The notes: generated by a model not told the origin, from the letters alone. Positions 18,867-28,755 are shown, counted from the first letter of the stretch. The stretch is 64,000 bases of DNA from Lachnoclostridium phytofermentans (GCF_000733755.1 NZ_JPOF01000008.1:372001-436000), one strand, 5' to 3'. Numbers and translations are program-made.

Positions 18867-20285
18867 GTGGTACACCAATACAAAAATAATGGTTTCAACA
18901 TCGTACTTGACGTAAATAGCGGAATGGTACATGTTGTAGATGATCTTGCATATGATATAATTGCTCTCTATGAAAATGAGAGCAAAGAGGAAATTGTTGA
19001 TAAGATGTGGGATAAATATAGCAAGGAGAACAACTTTGCTGATTTAAAGAAGGATTATCCTGAACTATCCGAAGAAACGCTAAAAGAAGAAATCAGTAAT
19101 ATTTACGATGAAGTAACAAAGATGAAGACAGATGGTAATTTATTTACGGAAGATATTTATGAGAATTATATCGGAAGTTTTAAGAAGAGAGAGACTGTTG
19201 TAAAAGCGTTGTGTCTTCACATTGCTCACGATTGTAACCTTGCTTGTCGTTACTGTTTTGCAGAAGAAGGCGAGTATCACGGAAGACGTGCCTTAATGAG
19301 CTATGAAGTAGGAAAACAGGCACTTGACTTCTTAATTTCTAATTCTGGTAACCGTAAGAATCTAGAGGTTGACTTTTTTGGTGGAGAACCATTAATGAAC
19401 TTCCAGGTAGTAAAAGATTTAGTAGCATACGGAAGAAGTCAGGAAGAAATTCATAATAAAAAATTCCGTTTTACGCTAACAACAAACGGTGTTTTATTAA
19501 ATGATGACATTATGGAATTTGCTAACAAAGAAATGAGTAATGTGGTACTTAGCATCGACGGAAGAAGAGAAGTCAATGATAACATGCGTCCTTTCCGTAA
19601 TGGAAAAGGTAGCTATGACCTCATTATCCCTAAGTTTAAGAAGTTTGCAGATAGCAGAAATCAAACCAATTATTATGTTCGTGGTACCTTTACTCACAAC
19701 AATTTAGATTTTGCTGAAGATGTAAAACACTTAGCAGAGCTTGGATTTGAACAGATTTCGGTAGAGCCTGTAGTAGCACAGGATGGAGAACCTTATGCAA
19801 TTACGGTAGAGGACCTTCCTATCTTAATGGAGGAATACGATAAGTTAGCGAAATACATTATTGGGAGAAGGAAAGCAGGCCACTGGTTTAACTTCTTCCA
19901 TTTCATGATTGATTTAAGCGGTGGACCTTGTGTTGCAAAGCGTTTGTCTGGTTGTGGATCAGGAACAGAATATCTTGCAGTAACTCCTTGGGGAGATTTA
20001 TATCCATGTCATCAGTTCGTAGGGGAAGAAGAGTACTTAATGGGTAATGTCTTTGATGGAGTAAAAGCAACCGGCATAAGAGAAGAATTTAAGAGTTGTA
20101 ATGTATACTCCAAGGATAAGTGTAAAAATTGTTTTGCAAAATTCTATTGTAGCGGCGGATGTTCTGCAAATGCTTTTAAATTCCATGGTAACATTAATGA
20201 TACTTATGATATTGGTTGTGAGTTACAAAGAAAACGTGTAGAATGTGCAATTATGATAAAAGCTGCTGAGGCAGAAATGGAATAA
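18867..20285 (+). CDS. scfB: SCIFF maturase, radical SAM/SPASM enzyme
   Basis: A 472-residue enzyme. The N-terminal part (to about 100) is a RiPP-recognition-like region (NIVLDVNSGMVHVVDDL). The radical SAM core carries CxxxCxxC with Cys123, Cys127 and Cys130 (CNLACRYCFAEEG), binding the first 4Fe-4S cluster and S-adenosylmethionine. A C-terminal SPASM region supplies further cluster cysteines (CKNCFAKFYCSGGC). It installs the thioether in the adjacent SCIFF peptide. The start is a GTG at 18867 with AAAGGAG at the right distance, giving the family opening (M)VHQYKNNG; an upstream TTG at 18849 lies before that site. It is followed 61 bp later by secDF, as is common in clostridia. Confidence 0.95.
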   Translation: MVHQYKNNGFNIVLDVNSGMVHVVDDLAYDIIALYENESKEEIVDKMWDKYSKENNFADLKKDYPELSEETLKEEISNIYDEVTKMKTDGNLFTEDIYENYIGSFKKRETVVKALCLHIAHDCNLACRYCFAEEGEYHGRRALMSYEVGKQALDFLISNSGNRKNLEVDFFGGEPLMNFQVVKDLVAYGRSQEEIHNKKFRFTLTTNGVLLNDDIMEFANKEMSNVVLSIDGRREVNDNMRPFRNGKGSYDLIIPKFKKFADSRNQTNYYVRGTFTHNNLDFAEDVKHLAELGFEQISVEPVVAQDGEPYAITVEDLPILMEEYDKLAKYIIGRRKAGHWFNFFHFMIDLSGGPCVAKRLSGCGSGTEYLAVTPWGDLYPCHQFVGEEEYLMGNVFDGVKATGIREEFKSCNVYSKDKCKNCFAKFYCSGGCSANAFKFHGNINDTYDIGCELQRKRVECAIMIKAAEAEME

Positions 20286-20346
20286 GAAACAATCATAATG
20301 ACATATTTTACTGTTATAATAAGCATAAGAAAAAGGAGAAACCAAG

Positions 20347-22611
20347 ATGAAAGACAAGAGCAAAGGCTTCCTTAGCCTCTTGTCAGTTGTCATTATCATT
20401 GCAGCCATTTCATTTATTGCTGCATTTGGTATTGGTTCTGATAAGATTGGAAGTATCAATGATGTAAAACTTGGACTTGATTTGGCTGGTGGTGTTAGTA
20501 TTACTTATGAAACGGTAAAAGAAAATCCTACCGAGCAGGAAATGGCAGATACGGTTTATAAAATGCAACTCCGTGCACAAAATTACAGCACAGAGTCAGC
20601 AGTATACCAAGAGGGTAGCAATCGTATTAATGTCGACATTCCTGATGTTACCGATGCAAATGCTGTGTTAGAACAGCTTGGTAATGCAGGTTCGATTTAT
20701 TTTATCTATGGTCAGGGTCCTAATGGTATTCAAAACGTAGAATTCGATAGTAAAACTGGAGAATTTAAATTAATAAAAACCATGGAAGAGATTATTGCAA
20801 ATGGTGATGTCGTTGTTGATGGATCTAATATTGCAAGTGCTGGAACAACGGAGTACGTAGATAAATTTAATGTAAGAAATTATTTGGTTAAGTTAATATT
20901 CAATGAATCTGGTGCAAAGAAGTTTAGTACAGCCTCCACATATGCAGCAGGTAACTACACTAGTACTTCGGATACGACCAATTATAAGCAGAGAATTGTG
21001 ATAGTTTATGATAATCAAGTGGTTTCAGCTCCTAGTGTGAAGGATGCGATTACGACAGGAGAAGCTACCATTGATGGTCAAAAAAGTAAAGAAGAAGCAG
21101 ATGAGTTGGCATCAGTGATTCGAATCGGTGCACTTCCATTAGAGCTTACACAACTACGTTCTAGCGTTGTAGGTGCAAAACTTGGTGTGGAAGCGATCAA
21201 TTCTAGTTTACTTGCTGGTGCAATTGGTTTTATCTTAGTTCTTTTATTTATGATTATTTATTACCGCATTCCTGGTGTTGCTGCTAGTATTGCGCTTACC
21301 ATGTATGTAGGTCTTGTTATTATTGCATTAAATATTTTCGATGTAACCTTAACGCTTCCTGGTATTGCAGGTATTATCCTGTCAATTGGTATGGCGGTCG
21401 ATGCAAATGTTATTATCTTCCAGAGAATAAGGGAAGAACTTGCTACTGGAAAGACCGTTCGTTCCAGCATGAAGCTTGGATTTAATAAAGCATTATCTGC
21501 AATTATTGATGGTAATGTGACAACATTGATTGCAGCAGCTGTCCTTTTCATACTTGGTTCAGGTACGATTAAAGGATTTGCACAGACATTAGCGATTGGT
21601 ATCATTTTATCCATGTTTACCGCGTTATTCGTAACTAAGTTTATTTTAAATGCACTTTATAGCATTGGATTCGATACGGAGAAATTCTATGGAGTTCAAA
21701 AGCAAAGTAAAGTTTATGATTTTATAAAGCATGGAAAGAAGTTTGCACTTATCTCAGGATTAATGATTGCCATTGGAATAGGTGCAATGCTGGTAAACAA
21801 ATCAACAAGTGGCGATATATTAGCTTACGGTTTGGATTTTAGGGGAGGTACCTCTACACAGGTTACTTTCTCAAGCGAATTAACGGAGAATACAAATAAA
21901 GAAATTGAAGCGCTCGTGTTAGATGAACTTGGAATTGCATGTGAAATCGTTCAGATTAAAGGTGAAAATGCAGTTATGATTAAAACTAGGGAGCTATCTC
22001 TAGCAGAGAAGACTGCACTTGATAATCGTTTAGTCAAAGAATATGACATTGATAAAGAATTAATTACTAGCGAATCGATTAGTGGAACTGTTAGTGGTGA
22101 AATGAAATCGGATGCAATCTGGGCAGTCGCAATTTCAACCATATGTATGCTAATCTATATTTGGATTCGATTTAATAATATTGGATTTGCAAGTAGTGCT
22201 GTTATAGCATTACTACACGATGTTTTAGTAGTATTAATGGTCTATGCAGTTGCACGTATTTCTGTTGGAAATACATTTATTGCTTGTATGCTAACAATCG
22301 TTGGTTATTCTATTAATGCTACCATTGTCATCTTCGATCGTATTCGTGAGAATCGGAAAGAAATGCTTAAAAAGGATTCTTTACGTGATGTAGTTAATTC
22401 TAGTATCAGTCAGACCTTATCAAGAAGTATTAATACCTCTTTGACAACATTCATCATGGTGGCTGTGCTTGCAGTCCTTGGTGTTGAATCTGTGAAGGAG
22501 TTTGCAATCCCATTAATCGCAGGTATTGTATGCGGTGCATATTCTTCTGTATGTATCACAGGAAGCTTGTGGTATTTATATGAGAAAAAGATTGCAAAAG
22601 TAGAAGAATAA
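20347..22611 (+). CDS. secDF: Protein translocase subunit SecDF (fused)
   Basis: A 754-residue membrane protein in which SecD (about 1-440) and SecF (about 455-754) are joined. SecD motifs are visible (VKLGLDLAGGVSITYE; GMAVDANVIIFQRIREE), and so are SecF motifs (LDFRGGTSTQV; GYSINATIVIFDRIREN). Twelve membrane segments are expected, with two large extracytoplasmic loops. SecDF uses the proton gradient to help pull proteins through the SecYEG channel. The fused form occurs in several Firmicutes. It lies just downstream of scfB with an AAGGAG site and ends at a strong terminator. Confidence 0.97.
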   Translation: MKDKSKGFLSLLSVVIIIAAISFIAAFGIGSDKIGSINDVKLGLDLAGGVSITYETVKENPTEQEMADTVYKMQLRAQNYSTESAVYQEGSNRINVDIPDVTDANAVLEQLGNAGSIYFIYGQGPNGIQNVEFDSKTGEFKLIKTMEEIIANGDVVVDGSNIASAGTTEYVDKFNVRNYLVKLIFNESGAKKFSTASTYAAGNYTSTSDTTNYKQRIVIVYDNQVVSAPSVKDAITTGEATIDGQKSKEEADELASVIRIGALPLELTQLRSSVVGAKLGVEAINSSLLAGAIGFILVLLFMIIYYRIPGVAASIALTMYVGLVIIALNIFDVTLTLPGIAGIILSIGMAVDANVIIFQRIREELATGKTVRSSMKLGFNKALSAIIDGNVTTLIAAAVLFILGSGTIKGFAQTLAIGIILSMFTALFVTKFILNALYSIGFDTEKFYGVQKQSKVYDFIKHGKKFALISGLMIAIGIGAMLVNKSTSGDILAYGLDFRGGTSTQVTFSSELTENTNKEIEALVLDELGIACEIVQIKGENAVMIKTRELSLAEKTALDNRLVKEYDIDKELITSESISGTVSGEMKSDAIWAVAISTICMLIYIWIRFNNIGFASSAVIALLHDVLVVLMVYAVARISVGNTFIACMLTIVGYSINATIVIFDRIRENRKEMLKKDSLRDVVNSSISQTLSRSINTSLTTFIMVAVLAVLGVESVKEFAIPLIAGIVCGAYSSVCITGSLWYLYEKKIAKVEE

Positions 22612-22740
22612 GGTGGATTAAAAAATTATATATACTTCCACTTTGGATTTTCCACTTAGAACATATCATAAGTAGCGTTTACTTAGATAGTCTCGATGGA
22701 TAAAGATAACGATATTTCTAAAATAAATAAGTTTTAAGTT

Positions 22741-22788
22741 AAGTGCATCGGAAGAGGTCATTCATAGACCAACTCCGATGCACTTTTT
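22741..22788 (+). terminator. Intrinsic terminator after secDF
   Basis: Stem AGTGCATCGGAAGAGGTC / GACCAACTCCGATGCACT with one bulged region, 7-nt loop and TTTTT tail. The remaining gap to 23045 shows no ORF or clear promoter. Confidence 0.9.
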
Positions 22789-23044
22789 ATCATACAAGAC
22801 AATGTAACAGGTTCTCTTGACAAAAATGCTTGGTAGATTTTAAAGTACAGACTTAATTACTTAGAACTATTTTTAGGTAAATCATGACGGTGTGAGAAGG
22901 AAATTCAAAGTAGTCAGATTGTTCATAAGTCATTGAATGGAAATAATAGTATTCAATAAGATTATTAAATAATTATGAAGTCATTGTAGTTAGTAAAGGA
23001 AAAATGCTAGAATAAAAGAAAATATAGATACGTTGGAGGAAAAA

Positions 23045-23983
23045 ATGATTTCAAATTTAGTAATAATTGGTCTTATGATGGCGTTTTTAGTCAGTATACT
23101 GCTTCCGGCAGGATGCATAATTTACTGTTTTAAGAAATTTAAAACACGAGGGATGGTTTTATTCATGGTAATGGGTTTTGCAGTTTTCATGATTGCGAAT
23201 AATTTGAGAAGCTTATTTTCATCCGTATTACCAATAAATAACATAATGAACTCATCGTTTGTTTTCTATATGATTTTGATGGCTGTCATCATTGGAGCAT
23301 TCGACTTATTAGGTCGTTATTTTATCATTAATTATGTTAAAAAATCAGGGCTTGGCTTATATAAAGGTCTTTCGCTTGGTGTTGGATTTGCCGTAGGTCA
23401 GGTTATGCTTCAAGCAAGCTATTATTATCAACTATTTACTCATGCAAGGATGATAAATGATGGGACTTTCTATGATACGATGATTGGTCAGGGGGGCATT
23501 ACAGCGGAAGCAATCAACAAGTACCAAGAGGCGTTTCTTACACTGCATCAAGCGACCTATTACGTTCAGGCGATTGAACAGGCAGCCTTGGTATTCTTAA
23601 ATATCGCGTTAGTTTTAATACTGGTTAAGTATGTAATGGATCATAAAGTTGCAATTGGTGCAGCTGTTGTGGGTGGTATTCGTATCGGATATGAATTTCT
23701 TCGCTTATTTACTTATTATCTTGGCTCCGATTACATGAACCATGCGATCAGTGAAAGTGTTGCGTTAATTTTGAATGTAGTCGTTAACATTTTGGTATTA
23801 GTAGGAGGTATCCTTTGCATTTTAAAACTAATGAAATTGATCCCGATAGAAAAGAACTTAGCTATGAGTGAAAAGAGTCTGCCAAAGAAAAAGATTCAAA
23901 ATGAAGTGAATGAGAAAAAGGCTTGGCAAGAAGTGAAGCAGTTAAATTCATTAACGGATGATAGCAAAGAGGAAAGTAAATAA
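23045..23983 (+). CDS. YhfC-like polytopic membrane protein lacking the expected catalytic residues
   Basis: A 312-residue protein with about seven hydrophobic helices in the first 270 residues and a charged Lys/Glu-rich cytosolic tail. Order and spacing of helices, the GR in AFDLLGRYFII (about 86-94), the GVGFAVGQVML segment and the helix QAIEQAALVFLNIAL recall the YhfC family of putative intramembrane peptidases. The family's Glu-Glu pair before GR is Asp-Leu here, and the expected Gly-His-Gly...Glu segment lacks His and Glu. It may therefore be a non-proteolytic relative. The start at 23045 is chosen over TTG 23033 because TTGGAGG is the ribosome site. Family assignment is from memory and moderate. 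Confidence 0.6.
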   Translation: MISNLVIIGLMMAFLVSILLPAGCIIYCFKKFKTRGMVLFMVMGFAVFMIANNLRSLFSSVLPINNIMNSSFVFYMILMAVIIGAFDLLGRYFIINYVKKSGLGLYKGLSLGVGFAVGQVMLQASYYYQLFTHARMINDGTFYDTMIGQGGITAEAINKYQEAFLTLHQATYYVQAIEQAALVFLNIALVLILVKYVMDHKVAIGAAVVGGIRIGYEFLRLFTYYLGSDYMNHAISESVALILNVVVNILVLVGGILCILKLMKLIPIEKNLAMSEKSLPKKKIQNEVNEKKAWQEVKQLNSLTDDSKEESK

Positions 23984-24068
23984 ATTAATATATCAAGGGA
24001 ATCAGGAATGCTATTTTACTAGCATTTCCTTCCACCGGTTACTAAAAAGTTAAAGAATTAAGGCATAA

Positions 24069-24108
24069 GGACGATATCTAAACCAATACGTTGAGACATC
24101 GTCCTTTT
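24069..24108. terminator. Terminator between convergent genes
   Basis: GGACGATATCT pairs with AGACATCGTCC (one mismatch), followed by TTTT. It serves the gene ending at 23983 and sits directly before palindrome copy B. Confidence 0.8.
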
Positions 24109-24109
24109 A

Positions 24110-24156
24110 TTTATTCATGACAAGGAAAAGTTCGCGGAGCGTGCTTTTTCTTGTTT
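24110..24156 (+). repeat. Intergenic palindrome, copy B
   Basis: TTATTCATGACAAGG leader, then an AAAAGTTCGC / GCGTGCTTTTTCTTG hairpin with a GGA loop. Same family and orientation as copies A and C-F relative to the upstream gene. Confidence 0.9.
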
Positions 24157-24190
24157 GATGAAATAGAATAAGCCTTAATTATTCCATTAT

Positions 24191-26476
24191 TTAGGGAAAA
24201 ATATTACAATTAACATCATTCACACCCTTAGTTAAATTAATTGTCACGGTTTTATTTCTATAATTTAGTGTAATGCCACGATCCTCCTTTGAGGTAAGAA
24301 CAAGGGATTTTAATTCACCTTCTGTATAAGTTAAGCTAGCTGTTAGACCGTAGGTTGCTTTATATCCTAGGAAGGTCACATCCTTTATCTCCTCAGGAAA
24401 AGCAGGAAGTAAGAATAAGGTGTTATTTCTATATTGGAATATCATCTCGCAAATCCCTGAAACACTACCAAAGTTACCATCAATCTGAAATGGTGGATGA
24501 TTATCAAAAAGATTCGGCAGAGTACTTCCGGTTAGAAGTGCTTTAACATTTTGAAAAGCTAATTCCCCCTCTCCCAACCTTGCCCAGAAATTGATAATCC
24601 AAGCACGGCTCCAGCCAGTATGACCACCGCCGTGTGCTAGCCTTCTCTCCAGAGTCTTTTTCGCGGCTTCGGATAGCTTCGGAGTTTGTTCTGGTGTAAT
24701 CTGAGTACCAGGGAATAATCCAAATAAATGGGAAATATGACGATGGCCTAATTCTAATTCCTCGTATTCTTCATTCCATTCCATAATCGTACCGTTACTA
24801 TGAATTCTTGTCTCAGGCAATCGACTAAGACAGTCTTCTACCGACTTCGTAAGCTCCTCATTCAGAGTGACGGAGAATTCTTTATTTACTAACGTGTTTT
24901 TTGCATCTAACAAAGTATGATAGGCATCCATATAGTGATGGAATAACTCCCTCATAATTTGATGATCCATCGTACAACCAGCGCAAAGGTAACCAATTTG
25001 TCCATTTGGATGGCGATACTTATTTTCTGGGCTGGCAGTCGGTGATAGGATCAGATTACCATTCTTATCTTCAATTACAAATTCAGTTAGGAATAGGCAG
25101 GCATCTTGGAGAATAGGAAACATCTTGATTAAAAAGTTGATGTCCTTCGTATATTCATAATGTTCCCAGATATGAAGGCAAAGCCAGGCACCTCCTAGGA
25201 CCCAGTAGGTTCCAGGAAGCCAGTAATCCTGTGGTGCACAATCACCCCATAAATCTGTGTTATGATGAGCAACAAATCCATGACAGCCATACATCTTTTC
25301 TGCTGTGGCTTTCCCCTTGTGGTGCATACGTCTAAGTAAATCGAAGAGTGGTAGATGAAGCTCTGGAAAATTCAACTTTTCTGCAAACCAATAATTCATC
25401 TCCGTATTAATATTAATAGTAAATTTACTACCCCAGGGTGGTGTCATACTATTATTCCAGATTCCTTGAAGATTTGCTGGAAGAGTACCAGGTCTGCTAC
25501 AGCTAATCAGTAGATATCTTCCAAAATGAAAATAATCTTCTAATAGTTTAAGATCATTATGTCCCCTTTTCATTCTTCTAAGGCGTTTCGCAGTATCCAA
25601 AACAGAAACCTCTGCTACTTCCTCCGCTTGCGGAGTTAATATAAGATCATTACGATTAAAAAAGCTTTGGTAATCTTTTTTATGAGAACGCTTTAACTCC
25701 TCAAAATGTAATGATTTTACATCCATGAGATGAGTTCTTACATCGCTGATATAGTTTTCGCTACGAAACGCCGTTCTGATATCAAAAAACAGGGTTACTG
25801 TAGTAGCTTCCGATACTACCAGGTTGGCTCCAATCGTTTGAATCCTGCCATCACAAGAGGCTGCAGTAAGACGATTGCAAAAAGGAATTGCACCACGATA
25901 AACTAAAGCGACTGAGTCCCCATCCTCGCAATATAAACGATCCATAAAATGAGGTCTTGACAAAAGAAAACTTAAATCTAGCTTTCTAGGCCCCTTACTG
26001 GTGAATCGCATGACTAAAACATCGGCTGGTGTACTAATGAAATGTTCCCGAATAAAATTGGTCCCCTCAAAGTCATAGGAAACTGTTACCGTTGCATCGG
26101 AAAGATTTAGCTGTCTTTTATAGTTTGTTACTTCGGTATGCCCGGTTGTTATATGGATATCTCCTGCAGTTTGATAGCATCGCATATTATCTGGAGTTCC
26201 GCTAAGCGCTTGTAAGGTGGAATTCTGTGCTTCCTCTAAATTACCATCTGCAATCAGTTGTTGAATGATAGGCAGATTCTTTTTTGCATCTGGGTTATTT
26301 CGGTCCATTGCAAAACCAGACCAAATACTATCTTCATTCACTTGGATAATTTCATGATTGGGTTTTCCATAAATCATTGCACCAAGTCTGCCATTGCCAA
26401 CAGGCAAGGCATCATTCCAGTCTTCTGCTGGATCCTGATACCATAGGATATGTCTTTGCATACGAGTGTTTACCAA
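24191..26476 (-). CDS. GH95-family glycosidase (alpha-L-fucosidase/galactosidase type)
   Basis: A 761-residue cytosolic enzyme, no signal peptide. The N-terminal beta-domain opens with DWNDALPVGNGRLGAMIYG, the hallmark of GH95, and the alpha/alpha-barrel shows NTEMNYW (about 355-360, holding the two conserved Asn), HHNTDLWGD and DGNFGSVSGICEMI. GH95 enzymes invert alpha-1,2-L-fucosyl or alpha-L-galactosyl linkages; which one cannot be decided here. The longest frame begins at a TTG with GAAG five bases upstream; an ATG 15 bp inside (26461) is an equally plausible start. It is divergent from the ankyrin-GH43 gene, and the 280-bp gap should hold both promoters, though none is convincing by eye. 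Confidence 0.9.
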   Translation of the reverse strand: MVNTRMQRHILWYQDPAEDWNDALPVGNGRLGAMIYGKPNHEIIQVNEDSIWSGFAMDRNNPDAKKNLPIIQQLIADGNLEEAQNSTLQALSGTPDNMRCYQTAGDIHITTGHTEVTNYKRQLNLSDATVTVSYDFEGTNFIREHFISTPADVLVMRFTSKGPRKLDLSFLLSRPHFMDRLYCEDGDSVALVYRGAIPFCNRLTAASCDGRIQTIGANLVVSEATTVTLFFDIRTAFRSENYISDVRTHLMDVKSLHFEELKRSHKKDYQSFFNRNDLILTPQAEEVAEVSVLDTAKRLRRMKRGHNDLKLLEDYFHFGRYLLISCSRPGTLPANLQGIWNNSMTPPWGSKFTININTEMNYWFAEKLNFPELHLPLFDLLRRMHHKGKATAEKMYGCHGFVAHHNTDLWGDCAPQDYWLPGTYWVLGGAWLCLHIWEHYEYTKDINFLIKMFPILQDACLFLTEFVIEDKNGNLILSPTASPENKYRHPNGQIGYLCAGCTMDHQIMRELFHHYMDAYHTLLDAKNTLVNKEFSVTLNEELTKSVEDCLSRLPETRIHSNGTIMEWNEEYEELELGHRHISHLFGLFPGTQITPEQTPKLSEAAKKTLERRLAHGGGHTGWSRAWIINFWARLGEGELAFQNVKALLTGSTLPNLFDNHPPFQIDGNFGSVSGICEMIFQYRNNTLFLLPAFPEEIKDVTFLGYKATYGLTASLTYTEGELKSLVLTSKEDRGITLNYRNKTVTINLTKGVNDVNCNIFP

Positions 26477-26759
26477 ATAATCTTCTTTGGTTGACTCCTT
26501 CCCTTAATAATTTTTAAATAGATTATCGTATTATGTACGTAATACATTACTTGTTGCTCTATATTCCCTTACGATTTGTTATCTATAGGTTATACCAAAA
26601 AGAGATAGAAATCAACAGCAATTGGAAATTAACAAAAACTCTTAGAATTATAGACTTGAAAGCAAAAATTCTGTATTATTTTGCAGGTTTTCATGTTACA
26701 CTGAGGTAGTAACTTATATGAATGACAGCAGAGCAAATACGTTGCTAAGGAGTAGAAGA

Positions 26760-28670
26760 ATGACATTACGCGAGGCAATATTAAACAAAGATTTAGAGGT
26801 AGTGAAGGAACTATTAGTAAAGGATCCTAATTCGATTGAGGATAGGACCGGGGGGATATGGCTACCGTTTTTAGCAGCTTCTCTAGGAGATTTAGGAATT
26901 GTACGATATATTGTAGAATATTCTAGAGCAAGTTTTAACGAGACAGATGAATTAAATAGAAACATACTTCATTATGGAGTAGAATCCGGCGATATTTCCG
27001 TTGTTCGTTACCTAGTTGAGAGAGTAGGGATGTCACCGGTTTCTGGAGATATTAACTTGGTAACTCCATATGAAATTGCATATAATAATAAAAATCAGGA
27101 AATCCTAGCTTTTTTTGAAGAAGTTTGTGGGGCTCCCTATGAGAAGATGTATCGTAACCCAATTCGTACTGGAATGCATCCCGATCCATCCATCGTTTGT
27201 GTGGGGGATGATTTTTATATGGTTAACTCCTCCTTTATCTTCTTCCCTTGTATCCCAATTTCTCATTCCAAGGACCTGATTCATTGGAAAGTAATCGGAC
27301 ATGCAATTACAAATCCGGAATGGGCGTACTTAGACGAGTTAGAAGGTGGACGAGGCTATTGGGCACCTGACATTTCTTATTATGAAGGAAAGTTTTATAT
27401 CACCGCGACCTATCGTTTAAATGATACCGGAACCGTTTATAGAAAACAGATGGTAGTTTCTTCAGATAAGCCAGAAGGACCATATTGTGAACCAGTATTT
27501 CTAGATGAGGATGGTATTGATCCATCTATATTTACGGATGATGATGGAAGACGTTATATGTTATTAAATCGTGGTGCAAGAATATTTGAGATAAGTAAAG
27601 ATGGAAAGAAGCAGCTTACCGAAGCTACACTTTTATATTATGGTCATCAAAAGAGAGCTCCAGAAGGATCTCATTTACTTAAGAAAGATGGTTGGTATTA
27701 TCTCTTCCAAGCAGAAGGTGGTACTGGTCTAGGTCATCGTATCTCTGTTGCTAGATCAAAAGAATTATTTGGTGTGTATACACCGTGTCCATATAACCCT
27801 ATTATGAGACAGCAGGATGAAAAGGGAGCAATAAAACGTTGCGGCCATGGAAAGCCTGTGAAAACTCCAAATGGTGAGTGGTATATGGTTTACTTGTGTG
27901 GCAGACAATTAGAGGGTGAATATAGTTTACTTGGCCGTGAAACAGCATTAGATCCAATTACATGGACAGCAGATGGATGGCCAATCGTAAATAATTTAGA
28001 AGGCCCTAGTGTATTACAAAAACTGCCTGACCTGCCTCCATTTATTACAGAACCGGAAACAGATGATTTTGAGAATGGTATATTAAGTAGTTTATGGGTA
28101 TCTCCTCGTGTACCGTTAGAGAATGCATATACTTTCGGTAATGGATACTTAAGAATACAGGGAAGTAAAAAAGATTTAGATACAACAGAGTCTAGAAATA
28201 TCTTACTACGTAGACAGCAGGATTTTCATTTTATTTTTGAAGTAACGGTGGGGGATGTTGATCTTAGTATTGGTCAGGACTATGGTTTAACCTGTTATTA
28301 TGATGAGAATACGTATCTAAAATTTGGACTTTTTGAGACCAAAGAAGGTTTATTCTTACAAGTTGTGGAACATATCGATGAGGAAACAAAGGTGAGTCTG
28401 CAGGCGAAGGTCTCAAAAGGGGAATATCGTCTACGTATTGTGACAGAAGGACTTAAGAGAAGTTTTTATTATCAAGCAATCGATGAGAAAGAGGATACGA
28501 ACTGGCATACCCTTGGTCAGTTAGATAGAGTTTATTATCTATGTGATGAAGGAATCAAGCGTGGGAAACGATTTACTGGTGCTATGGTAGGTATGTATGC
28601 TTATGCTGGTGAGAACTATTCCTTACTTGGTAAATTTAAAGATATTGTGTATCAGGGCTTGGATCGATAA
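26760..28670 (+). CDS. Ankyrin-repeat domain fused to a GH43 beta-xylosidase/arabinofuranosidase
   Basis: A 636-residue protein. Residues 1 to about 120 form ankyrin-type helical repeats (LREAILNKDLEVVKELLVKD; ILHYGVESGDISVVRYLVER). From about 130 a GH43 five-bladed propeller begins with YRNPIRTGMHPDPS. The catalytic triad is visible: Asp142 (HPDPS), Asp254 (DGIDPSIF) and Glu302 (RAPEGSHLL). A C-terminal beta-sandwich (about 430-636) is typical of beta-xylosidases. There is no signal peptide, so it should act on imported xylo- or arabino-oligosaccharides. The start at 26760 has AAGGAG seven bases upstream; an ATG at 26718 lacks one. Fusing ankyrin repeats to a GH43 is unusual and their partner is unknown. 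Confidence 0.9.
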   Translation: MTLREAILNKDLEVVKELLVKDPNSIEDRTGGIWLPFLAASLGDLGIVRYIVEYSRASFNETDELNRNILHYGVESGDISVVRYLVERVGMSPVSGDINLVTPYEIAYNNKNQEILAFFEEVCGAPYEKMYRNPIRTGMHPDPSIVCVGDDFYMVNSSFIFFPCIPISHSKDLIHWKVIGHAITNPEWAYLDELEGGRGYWAPDISYYEGKFYITATYRLNDTGTVYRKQMVVSSDKPEGPYCEPVFLDEDGIDPSIFTDDDGRRYMLLNRGARIFEISKDGKKQLTEATLLYYGHQKRAPEGSHLLKKDGWYYLFQAEGGTGLGHRISVARSKELFGVYTPCPYNPIMRQQDEKGAIKRCGHGKPVKTPNGEWYMVYLCGRQLEGEYSLLGRETALDPITWTADGWPIVNNLEGPSVLQKLPDLPPFITEPETDDFENGILSSLWVSPRVPLENAYTFGNGYLRIQGSKKDLDTTESRNILLRRQQDFHFIFEVTVGDVDLSIGQDYGLTCYYDENTYLKFGLFETKEGLFLQVVEHIDEETKVSLQAKVSKGEYRLRIVTEGLKRSFYYQAIDEKEDTNWHTLGQLDRVYYLCDEGIKRGKRFTGAMVGMYAYAGENYSLLGKFKDIVYQGLDR

Positions 28671-28721
28671 GAATTTTTCTATAGAAAGCATTTTGAAGTG
28701 CACCCCAAACGATAGGCATAC

Positions 28722-28755
28722 CCCCAATAGTTAGGCCAAAATCAAACCTAAGGGG
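28722..28755 (+). terminator. Candidate hairpin after the GH43 gene
   Basis: CCCC and TTAGG on the left pair with CCTAA and GGGG on the right around an 11-nt loop. There is no T-run of its own; the palindrome copy C follows 9 bp later. Confidence 0.5.

Noticed and set aside
24355-24546. Plus-strand ORFs opposite the GH95 gene
   Set aside because: They are shadow frames of a well-supported GH95 coding sequence with no ribosome site or family.
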